Assembly (NCBI RefSeq): GCF_000003815.2
Contig: NC_049989.1
Span: 20,525,255-20,589,254, forward strand
Source: Branchiostoma floridae
Taxonomy: Eukaryota > Chordata > Leptocardii > Amphioxiformes > Branchiostomatidae
Length of the DNA: 64,000 nucleotides
Direction: 5' to 3'
The notes beneath the pieces are model-generated. The model made no database searches and was not told the DNA's origin. It saw nothing but the letters and a program-made list of their open reading frames with translations. The position numbers were made by a program, and so were the translations under genes. This document shows, one piece after another, positions 34,801-46,800 of the stretch (position 1 is its first letter; every line of letters begins with the position of its first letter).

Positions 34801-37800
34801 GGAATAATATATTTGGTATATACAGTCATTTGATCTTTAAGTTTAAGGATACAATGGTGCATGTCTTTAATGTAGTCATATTAAAATGTAATATCTTCAA
34901 ACTTTAAGAGAGGCCTTTAGAGATGGTCAAGTTTTCTAAAATTCACTTGTCCTATTGGGCAAGTATACACAAAAAGTTAAATTGCCCAAAGAACCTGTGT
35001 GAAAATCAACTCGCCCCGAACGGTTCGGACTGGTCCGAGGGCAGTCCGAGAGGTCCGCCTACGTCAAAGCCGTCCGGCCCGCGAGGCTGCCAGTCCGAGC
35101 GCCGGGCGGTGAACCGTCATTAAGTGGTTCAGCACGTTCGGCAGTTCAGGACCGCCGGACGCTTCGGGCGCCGTAAAACACTTAGAAAAAATTGCCGCCG
35201 CCCTGCCAAATTTTGTCTAAGTCCCTAAATTGTATGAAGCCGTGCGACAGCGCCCCCTTCCGTACACTAGGCGCAGCGGCCAGAAGAGCAGTATAGTCCG
35301 TAGGTGAGACTATTAGACATTGTTAGAGGCATGCATTACGTCCATTATTGCGGGGCAACAGCCAGAGCGGGCGAACACTAATAGTAATAGCGTTGCACTA
35401 TCGCCAGAACAATACAAAATGTACTATGAAAATTTAAAAAATTGAGATTTTTCTACCTTCAAATCTACAACTTTTCTTCTATATTATATTTTGGCCGCGA
35501 CTAATGAATGGGTGACGTGTTTTCTTGTACATATATGTCACCACGCACGGCTGTCTGAAGTGAAGAGTAGAGTATAATACAATACTCAATAGAGTGAGCA
35601 AAAACCAACTGATGGGTCTTCTAGTAAAGTTTACATACACTTATAAAATGCTGTTCATTTTCCAATTTCCAGCTTACAGTGTTGAGTCACCCTTTGAAGA
35701 ATCTGCTCCGCTACTCAGTGCAGTTTTTCTGCATGTGCGAACGTTGCTCAGAAAGCCCGGCTGTCCAGTGTGCGAGATGATTTTGGAAAACACGGCGACC
35801 CCAGTTCCAGGCTGCACCCGCTGAAATAAACAGCGGGTTGATTGACATCCCGCCTGTGAGGCGCACGTGAGCGGCGCTCTGGTGGTCTTCCCACCACACA
35901 TTGGCCGTTGCCATGGCGCCATGCTGGCGGCAGCCGTTTGATGTGTACAGTGTGGGACAATCTATTTACTGGCTAGTCAATCGCTACGATTTGTACGAAA
36001 TGAGCCGGAGACGTCGATTTTCACTGCAAATAATGAGCCACATGATTGGTTGTAAGAAACTGAAACTGAAATCCTATGCCCCACTATCAAGTTTCTTGGA
36101 AATTCATCTGAATATGGCGAGCCAAAACACGTTGTTCAACCACGTGATTAAGACAATGCCAAAATTTTCGCAGTTACATATTGCCACATTTTGTGACATA
36201 ATTTAGGTTGTGGGCCCTGTCCGAGTTTTATGGACGGGAAAATACGTCTGGGAGAACTGCGACAAATGCCTGTTTGTCTAATGAAGTCGGCAGGCTTGCT
36301 TGCCGACTTGCACGTCGGCTTGCTCTCTCCTTGCAGGAAAATGTTAGTCTCTACCAGTACCAGACTCCGGGTCGCTGGAAAACCGTAGAAATAGAATGAA
36401 TAGAAGAGTAAGCCGGCCAGGGAACAGTACGCGACCTGCACAGTTTGGATTGCCCATCACGCCCATGCAGCGTTGAGTACGCGGATCACACCTACATGTT
36501 TATCCTCTCGACCATTATTAAAGGGTAATCTGCCACGAAGTACCAGTCTTTGTATCGTATCTCGTACACTACCAAATGCCGTGCATGCAGCATATAAAAT
36601 CTTTATTGACACGACAAAAGTAAAGCGACTTTCGTAAGGTCTATAACTAAACAGACATATGAATATCTATAGGTATGAACAAGTCATTGTTACGAAGTCT
36701 GTTCTCATGAAGAATGAATATTTTTTAGTCCTGTTTGTCTCTTTATTTTTCTCTAGCGATAAATGAGAAAAAAGTCTTAAACACGTAACAGCAGATACCG
36801 CTTGGATAGTCGCAGTGGCATGGCGAATAAGAATTCGGCACGCCGTATTTCGTTTCTAAATCACACGAACGCTATATTGTCCGTTCTGCTGTCGTGTTTG
36901 ATTTACTAACTACATTGCCCACGCCAATAAAATCGTTGTCTTCCAAGCGCAGTGTAATAAAGTACTATAAGAAGAATAAACGACAATGCTATTGTAGGTC
37001 ACCCTGGCACCTGAGGTCTTCACCATACGACTCGGGATTGATCATGCTCGCACGGCGTTAAAACGGGCGGGGAAAAGTTACAGACCACCATTGTTTTCTG
37101 TAGAACTAAATATAATCTTTCTACCCTATGATTAAATAATTGTCTCTGGCGCTTTACAAATAAGACGACATTGAGTTGCGCTACGTTTCGATTGACCGTC
37201 ATTGTACCAAGCGACGATTCTGTCCAAATGTGCAATAATACGGGAGATAATGTTGAAAATGTATTTAGCATCTTTATTGCCTTTCATGGCGTCCGGCATT
37301 ATCTCGCCTTGTGGACAATACCTAACATGATTTGTGAAGTGCAATATTTTGAATGTTTCTCACTTACCAAAATTTCCACCATCGTTTGGAGTCAAAGCGC
37401 ATGCTTTGGCCGGAAAGGAACTTGTGAGCAGTACCTGGTTGGATCACCTGTTGGACGACCTGTAGCAGCGAGACTTCAATCGACTCTCTGAAATCGTGTT
37501 GAGTTTGACCAGTGATATTCCCCTTGACATTATATCAAGAAAGTGGGACTAAAAACAAGTACAGTGCTGTGTCACGCTGGAGTACGGTATCCAAAACAGG
37601 ACACGGGGAACGGTTAGCCGAACATCTAACGCCACCATTTTATATGCATATTGTTGTTAGAAGCGTTAGAACTACTTTATCATTTTGACCTGTACTTAGC
37701 TTTAAGAGCATAAACGTACAATAAAAATTCGAAAATATATTACTCGTTAGTCGAAGCGACGACTGGATCAAGAAACGCCGTGGATGGCTGCATCCAGCAC

Positions 37801-40800
37801 GTTACACTTACAGAAGGAGAGACTATGCACTACCCGTGCGTCGCAAATTGATAGGGGTTGGGGATGGTGACGCACAATCTAGGGGTCAGTGTCATGTTCC
37901 CCTGAGAAATTTGGACGCTTCATCCTTCGTAATATGAAAGGTTAGACTTAGAGAACTGCCCTGGATCTGGCCAGGGACAGGCGGATCTCAGGACACGCAA
38001 CAGTGCCTCCCGAACCGTTCTGAACGTTCGGACCGGTTATCACGATTATTGTCAGCAGGGTGTCAAGCTTGAAAGACTCCCCTGTCTGCCCCTGGGGATA
38101 ACATGAGCATTGCGCGTGCGTCGCGGTCATTTCAAATTGAAAACTCATCAGAAAACCGTTTCCTGATGTCCTGTGTTATTTTTCCGCTTTTTAGTCTTAT
38201 ACTAAGGCTAAATGTACTGACTATCATGGATAAGTTGGAAGAGGTGTCGCGTGAGGGGTTTGTACGTTGTCGTTTCGGGTCAGGATGCATCAAACTGCCA
38301 TGGAGAGATGGAAAAGGACTAGCAACACAAACAATTTGTGTGGAATTATGTTCTGGTGCTGTTCCAACCGACTGCCGAAACTTCCGTGGAATACGAACGG
38401 ACTGGAATACAAACATCCCTTCTTGTTCAAGACTGAACTGGTAAGAAACTGTTTTACATTGTTTAGCTGTGTTACCAAGTGTGTTAGATGTGAAATTATC
38501 AACAGCACAGTCAAAATCCTGGCTAACTGAAGGCATGTATTTTTTCCGCACTTACTGGGACTCCTGTGGGCTGTATTATGCACAATGTTGTTTCAGCGCC
38601 CATTTTCGTGGAAACACAGTGGTATGATGACGTAATATTCACTTGTTGCAGCAAAGAGGAAGTCATGTTTCCACGTACCGTTGCAAATCATATCATGAAA
38701 ATATCGAAATCGCAAACTCCTACCCCTACCTAGGCCTGACGTTGTCCTCGTCAGGTACTTATTCCTTAGCTAAAAAGAATCTGTCTCTAAAGGCACGTAA
38801 AGCTGTATTCGGCCTCAAACCTCTCACTCTTTCAACGATGTCCCCCAAGACTCTACTTAAGCTATTCAATACGTGTATTAAGCCCATAATGTTATATGGT
38901 AGTGAGATTTGGGGTATAGACTGTGGAAAAGATAACTGCCCAGTGGAAAATATCCAAACCCGCTTTTGTAAAAATATTCTTGGCGTGCACAGGAATTCCT
39001 GTAACTCCGCATGTAGAGCAGAACTCGGAGTCTATCCAACAGGCATAGATATAGCAATCCGCATGGTTAAGTACTGGCTACGCCTTAAACAGTTAGATTA
39101 CTTTAGACACCCTTTACAAATAGACGCACTACTCTGTCAACAAAATGTACCTTTAAACAATCATAAGAAAACTTGGCTCCAACATGTAAAACAAATACTT
39201 GATGATAATGGTTATTCCTATCTATGGAACTATGCTCACTCTAGAATAGACAACAAACATATTTGTACATTGTTAAGGAAAAGACTGTCAGACGTGTATG
39301 TCCAAACCTTTTTCCAGCAATTGTCTAAAGATAACGGCAAACTAAGATTTTACAAACATATCAAAACCGAATATGCCATGGAAACCTATCTATACCAGAA
39401 CGACGCTGACAAGAGATCCAATGTATGTAAGATAAGAATCAGTGCTCACTCACTAGAGATAGAAAAGGGTCGTTATAAAAAAGTGCCAGTTCAAGATAGA
39501 TTGTGTAAATACTGTGCGACGGTTGCAGTGGAAGATGAAATACATTTTATATGTAACTGCCCCCATTATGAGGACGAAAGAAACAACCTTTTTGACACAA
39601 TCAAAACATTATTTCCAACTTTTCACCAGTTAGTAGACCTCAAAAAAACTATATTTCTGTTAAAATCACAGAACCCACTAATCATTAAAGAAGTGGGACT
39701 TTTCATCAGCCACTGCCTCCAAAGAAGAAGTCAAACCACCCAGTAAAGAAGTAGAAGCATGTACATAGATAGCTGACGTGTGTGTATTTAGAATAGACAC
39801 TTGTTACTTTTCACTGTCTGTATCATTGCAATTAGCCTACGGGCATGGATTTGCAAATAAATATATTATAATATAACCTTCTCGGCGAAGATAATGATGT
39901 GATTATGATCGTCTTACAATTTCCGCATACACCACTGATCGGAGGTAATTTTAAATCCATGACGAAGGTAACGAAGTTGTTTCCTCAATGTCCCGGGTTT
40001 GATAAAACCTCCCTGGTTGGGGGCAACGTTCTCACGGGTCGGACATGTCGGAGCCAGGCGGATCTCTGGACACGCCACAGTAAATCCCGAACCGTTTGAA
40101 CCGTTCGGACGGGCTATCGGGATTATTGTCAGCAGGGAGTCAAGCTTTAGAAACTCGCCTGCCTGCCCCTGGGGATAAAACCTGTGAAATTCCAGCGAAT
40201 TTGTTTTCTTCTCTGTACTTCAGCAAGTGTATCTTGGTTGTGTACATGCCCAATGCTGTGTAACGACTAAACGCACAGAACAAAGACTAAACTGTAGACT
40301 AAGCGTAATCTGAATGAGCACGTCAGGTGTCCATGTCCATGCTTCATATAGAGTAGAGAGAGTAGAGTACAACTACAACTGAAAAATATTAATATCAACG
40401 TTCCATAGAATTACTTCTCCTCACCATGGCATACTAGTAACTTCCTCCCAAGGACGTTATATCCATGTCCTCACGAGCGGAATTTCCTAGACAATAATCC
40501 TCCCCGTTTAATATTGTTCCTCCTTACCAACTTTTCAAAAAGCGTTTATTTACTTGTGCCGCAAGTAAAGATTTCGCCTGCTATTCACACATGTGCCTTT
40601 GACGGGCATAAAAATCTATCAAGCGATGTGAAAGTTGAAACGTCTACGGCGTAGGTTAACAATAATCCTCTAGGGTGACGTCTTTTAATCTCTACTCATT
40701 CAATCAACATTGTATGATATCACTCGTGGTACTTCTGAAGCCTTCTGAATATCGTTGATTTTACCAAAGTTAATGAAATCACATGCACAATAACTATACA

Positions 40801-43800
40801 CTAGAGACAAGCAGATTTTACATCCTATTTGCTTTGCTGAATAATTTAAGTAGATTCTAGACTTACGGCCTAAGCTCAAAGGTGCGGCCGGACGTTGCAA
40901 TTGGTGATTTTGCCACCCTTCCAGAAATTGGAGACCCGTTGTAGTGTGACATTTTGATTCCTGCCCTACGAATCGGTCTGGTAGGCGGCTGTCCCCGGAG
41001 ACCAGTTTTGCTGGGATTAGGACAGAAGGAAAGCTTTACGGGAACACCGGCCAGTCTTGTCAAAAGTCGCTTACAAGTGCGCAAAGTAAATTTACTGCCG
41101 AAAGATTCCAATAATAATTGTGCAGACGTTTGATAATACGGACAGCATGACACCCAGCTAGCGGATATATGGTTGCTAATTATTTTGTCGGTCGCCACGC
41201 GATGATGGACAGCGGCACGCCTCTATACCTAAAGTTTCGCGCTGTGTGGGTGTGGCCTAGCCACTGGCTCGCAAATTGATATCTGGATCGTATTTTCCCG
41301 TCTTTGAATAACTTGCTCGTGAAAAAAGGCAAGAAACACAAAGGAAATGGGTATAATGACGACATCATTCTTAGTGGTATTCCTGTCAATGGATGTGCAA
41401 ACTGTGCCAAAAATTAACACATGGAACGTAAAATAAACAACAAACAACGAGTTATAGACATGTGCGCACTTGTCGGGCGGCTGTCCCAAAGGACCGGGAG
41501 GCTTCAATCAAGTGTGGGAGAGTTCAATTCACGTATGGGGGCCAGCACCTATATCAAAACTAGTCTTATTTTAGACACGTAGAATAATATTTTGTGGCAC
41601 TAGATTAACATATATATTACAATTCAATATTTAGATACAACTTTCTTTCAATAAAATACAATAAAGTTCAACACACACCAACAAAATGTTTGGCTTCTTC
41701 ATAGGATCGTCTTCTTGTTTACGTTTGAGATGGGGTCACTGAACCCTCGCCGCCGCTGGGTGCGTAACGTGCCTAGCGTTGGCATGAATATATTAGGGCA
41801 TTCAATGATGTTTATAAATGAATCTTCTAGATTATGGACTTGAATGTATATCATATATTAGTGATAGTGTCTCCACCACATGTTTGGTAACCACGCTTCA
41901 GTCGGAAAGACATCAGAAATCCATTACTTACGCTTTGTACATGGTTTGTGCGGGCAATCAAATGTTTCCTGGGACTCCGCACGCACATAACGTCAAAGTG
42001 AGGGCACATGTGATTTACATTGATTGTCTTGCGGCTGGTGTCATTCTGTAACTTCAAGCCGTCATTAATACTTTGTCTATAGGAGCGCTGGCGGCAGAGG
42101 GATGAATTGCATTCAAATTCTTTCTATTTTGTGACGGCATTCCGGCGGTTCAGACCGTCCGAACTGTTTGGGCAGCGATTTCCACCTCACAACAGCACGA
42201 TTTTACGCATTCCACGGGTGTTTGGGAGGTACAGTTGCCATGTAAATTGGTGGTTCGCAGACGTCCGCAGACGTCCGAACCGGCGCCCCGCGGTGCTCTG
42301 CACGCCCCCAGACGGTTCGGATCGCTTTGTTGCTATGGGAACCGCCCGTTCGGCCGTCCGGCCCGGGCGGAGCCGTACCGGCTCGAACCGTTCGAACGGC
42401 CCGCTCCAGGCCGCCGCCCGAAAGCGTTCGAACGATGCCGTCCGGGACCAGTCCGGGACGTAGTCCGGGCTAGTCCAAGCGGCCAATCTGGACCCTTTAT
42501 GGCCGTCCGAACCGTTCTGCGAACTGTCGAGCGTCCGTCCTGTCCGACCGACCCGTCCGACCCCCGGACTATTGCATGGTTCGAACTGACGGTTCATGCC
42601 GGTCCGGACTAGTCCGGGACGGGCAAATTTTCACACAGGAAGTTAAATTGCCTTTCCACTTGCCAGAAATTTAAGTAGACTTCCGTAAAAGTTAAGTGTA
42701 TCAATTTCATCAAAATCTCACTCAGAAAAATCTTACTTGGCTGATCGTGCAAGTGGGGTAGCACATGCGCTTGCCCGATAGGCACTTTCACTTGCCCAGG
42801 AAAATGGGGCTAGTGGACTATATGTCCAACCCTGGGACTTTGAGGTAATTTTATGTAGCCATCATCATCAGTGGGTAAATCTGTGGTCTTTGTTGGAGGT
42901 TGCCAGGAGTGCAAGCTTTTATGGGCATCTACTGGCTTCTTGCAATCAATATTTGCTGGCATCTCATACAGGACATCTTCTGCCTGCATATATATGGCAC
43001 CATCTGGCTCCACATACACACAATCATCATCATCGCGGGGAGGGGGGCGGGTGTTAGGGGCAGGCAGTGTACACTTTCTGGGTGGAACAGGGTACTTCGC
43101 TTTAGGAGGTATCTCTGGACCTGCACCAGGTTTGGGAGGGTTTGAGAATGTGTCTGCATATACATAGTAATGAGACTGTGAGACGGCAGTGGTGTGTGTT
43201 TTATGCTCAGTGATAGCCTGAGACTGGCCCTGCTCTGTCTGATCATGGCCTCTGGTCATTACACTGGCTTTCCTGTTAGTGTTACTCAAAGCAATATTGG
43301 AATTTTGGCCTGAAGGAGGATTCTTGGCCCTCTTCTTGCACCAGATGGGGAGAATGATGGCACCAATCAGAACAATACCAGCTATTGCACCACAGACAGA
43401 GGCAATGACAACAGGAAGGGGAAAACTGCGAGCAGGTTCATGGGAACTATTGCTTTCTGGTTTAGTTAGCTCTACAGGCAGTGGGGTGAATGTGGCACCT
43501 GCAGGCCGTGATACTGAGCCAGCATTTTGTTTCGAGTGCAACTGATAGTTATAGGTGTGGTTGGTGGTGCCATTGTAGGAGCTGTTATTACTGCCCAACT
43601 GGCCATCAATTGACACAGTTGACATTTTGCTCAGATTGACAGGCAGTGTGGTGACTGCGGTGTGTACATGGCATGCTGTTGAGCCAGAGTTCACTATGCC
43701 ATCAACATGCACGGTCGATGTTTTGCCTGGATTGACAGGCAGTGTGGTAAATGTGGTGTGTATAGGGCTTGCTGACGAATCAGCATTTTCCATGCCATCA

Positions 43801-46800
43801 ACAGGCACAGTTGATGTTTTACCTGGATTGACAGGCAGTGTGGTAAATGTGGTGTGCATAGGGCGTGCTGATAAATCAGCATTTTCCATGCCGTCAACAG
43901 GCACAGTTGATATTTTGCTCGTATTGACAGGCAGTGTGGTTGATGGTGCCACTTTACAGATCTTGTCTACAGAGTTGATATTTTTAAGCCTTTGTCCAGA
44001 GAGCATGGCAGGCTGGGAACATGCCATTTGGTTTACAAATGAAGGAGGTTTTGGAGGCCCATTTAGTTTTAACCAGATGGGAACCATCCTACAGTCACAC
44101 TTCCAGGGGTGTTGGAAATATACACATAAGGAATAGATGCCAACATGTTATATACTGACAGGGGAAGGACAGACATCTGGTTTGACTGCAGGTACAGCCT
44201 TTGGAGCATGGGTAGATTTGAGAGTATCCCTGCCTGAATCTCAGTTATGCTGTTGGAGTCCAGGTTTAGATGTTTCAGGCGGGGTAGATTTGAGAAAGTG
44301 TTTGGGTGAATCATACTTATCTGGTTGAAATTCAACCTCAAAGTTTCAAGCCATCGTAGGTTTAGAAATACTTTTGGCTGAAGGTCAATTATGTTGTTTT
44401 TGTTCAGGTACAAAGTGTGTAGCTGGGTTAGATTTGAGAATATACCAGTTTGAATATTGGTTATTCTGTTGCTGCATAGGTACAAATTTGCAAGCTTTGG
44501 TAGGTTTAAAAATGCGCCAGGTTGAATCATACTTATTTGATTGTTCTGTAGGTTTAAGAATGTGAGCTTTGGTAGATATGGAAATATCTCAATGTTGGTT
44601 ATTTTGTTGCAGTATAGGTTCAATTTTTCCAGGTCACTATACTTTGTGAGCCATGACACACTTAAAGATGAAATCTGATTTCTTTCCAAATTCAAATCAG
44701 TGACATATTTTGGCAGCCACCGAGGGATGCATGTGAGGCCCACCTTTATGAATGACCAGCATGATTTACACCTACTCCTGCAGTCATCATTTTTTGACTT
44801 CTTAAACAGCCAGCTTCTGGCATCCTTGGGCTCGAAGATGATGAGAAAGAAAATCAGCAGGTGCCACAGCTTTCTTCCCATATTGTCCTGCCTGCAAAAA
44901 TAATGTATGTAAGTAGTAGGGGGCACTAGAATGAATTTGAAACTAAAAAATGTCTCCAATTCATGCTTCCCTTAAAGTTCTGCAAAACATTTATGGCAAC
45001 AACCTTTCAAAGAAATTATGCCAAATAGCCTCCACTTAGTAACAAACACTGAAAACCTCTGTATCATTTGGCCACAACAGTTTGATTTTTAGGTTCTACT
45101 GAGTTGAAAATATAATGTAAAACTTGAATTTCAGGAGTGTCTGAGGAGGATTATGCAATTCTTGATTTATTTGTAGAGAACAAATCTATTATCCCACTGT
45201 GGCAATGTCTCCAGACTCTCCACCCATATTACACTGTGACAGTAGACTGCCCCAAACCAAAATAAATGAAATGACATGAAGCCAACTGGTTTTGCTATAC
45301 AGTCAAACCTGCCCGAGCGACCACCTCTTCTCAGCGACCACCTGGCCATTTCGACCGCTTTTTCTCGGTCCCGCTTTTTTTTCCCATTGACGTAAGCATT
45401 AAGCGACCTTTTCTCAATGATGACCTGGCCAACGCAACCGCGACCGGCCCAAATTGGGACCCATAACGACTGCATCATTTTCAAAATTGAGGTTTTCATC
45501 GATTTTTTATGATAACTAGCGCGATTTTGTGCCGAAATTGTTGTAAGAAAATCCCAATTTAGTTGTTACAGAAGTTGTTTTTTTTTCAAATCTATATCAG
45601 TATAAAGTGAACGAATGCTGAAACGTATATAGCCTCATACTTTTTATATTTCAGCCATACATAGTATGGTGAAATATATTGTATTCGTAATGTTTCTTCT
45701 TTCTTTCTTTCTTTCTTCTTTCTCCTGTCAAATCTTCAAAGTGATTCATCTCCGCCGTTCCTGGACCGAATGACCTGAAATTTGGCACAGGGGTAGAATG
45801 GGCCAATACCTTGATACCTTTTCTCAGTTTTTTCATATCTGCCTCTAAAATGATTTTATTGAGGTTTCAAGGTCATGTTTTGACCAAAATAAAATATATT
45901 GTCCCCCTGTACCCTGGTCTTACAATGGAATGGCCTGAAATTTGTTGTAGATAGGCATTAGATAGTTGGTAAAATGATCCAAGTAAAAGTTTTGACATAA
46001 ACTACTTTAAAATAATTAATTTTGGCACTTTTCTGAGGGGTAACTTGTTTTCTTTTGGCCTCCTGGCGTGACCTTCCGTGACCCCGCACGGAGTCCACAC
46101 CTGTGCGCGAAGAGCGAAGGCTAATTAATATTCATAAGCATAGCGGGCCGATACGCTGTGGCCTGGAAAAACGAAGCTGTAAAAGGCCCGCTACGCTGCT
46201 TTTTCATCCAGCGTAGCGGCAAAAAAATTGGGAAATAAAGAAAAACATCGTAGTAAAAATACATAGGCACGTGCCAAGCACGCGCCTTCGCTGTTTCAGG
46301 AAGTTATCAGCTCCAAGGGAGGTGTTTTATAGCACCGGCCCGCCGTACCGCTGTCTTGCAGCCTCTCCCAGGACCGCCGCGGAAATGTAAACAAAGCGGC
46401 GAGAAGGCCTTGCCGCACGTTCATCAGCAGGGTGGAATCCCTCCCCGGAACAGCCAATATGCATAAGCTTTCCCGCGAAACTCCTTACTTGGGGAGCGTG
46501 GTTGATGTAAACAAAGGCTCTTACTAGTAGTTGCGTCATTTCTTTTTCTGTGAGGAAAATACAATCAATTCTTTCTGACACATTTCTAGAGCAGGAACGG
46601 GTCGCGTTCCCCAATTTCCTGTTCTAAATTTTGCGTGTGCCGCCCTGCTTTCGCGCCAAAAAATGTAAAAAGTGTAGCGAGTGTGCCTTGCCGCGAGTTA
46701 TCAGTGGGGTGGGATACCTCCCCGGAACAGCCAGTTCCCGGGGAATGTCCCGTATTTGGGGATCGGGGTTGACCAACAGGCAGTTACTAGTAGTTGCGTA

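Larger units (their letters stand above)
34926..42834 (-). mobile_element. 7.9-kb decayed DNA transposon with long inverted ends
   Basis: The left end (34926-35030) and the reverse complement of the right end (42590-42834) both read inward through GGCAAGT-type motifs and CCTGTGTGAAAAT, then into GTCCGGAC/GTTCGAAC palindrome clusters. The reversed right end (CAGGGTTGGACATATAGTCC) matches the left end of the 325-bp MITE at 55793-56117. The left end matches that MITE's other end (CAAGTTTTCTAAAAT). So this is a long member of the same family, in reverse orientation within TCHP intron 5. No transposase was recognised, and about 35200-37950 and 40180-42100 show only short, unconvincing frames. A truncated LINE lies inside. 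Flanks suggest at most an imperfect 8-bp duplication. Confidence 0.7.

Noticed and set aside
35594-36441. Several 60-100 codon frames inside the 7.9-kb element
   Set aside because: No domain, no codon pattern, and strands overlap; not supportable as genes.
38103-38551. Possible THAP-type zinc finger or transposase piece in short frames
   Set aside because: No C2CH spacing or catalytic motif could be matched.
42107-42612. Overlapping Arg/Pro-rich frames of 118-136 codons
   Set aside because: They arise from the GC-rich palindromic subterminal repeats and exist on both strands.
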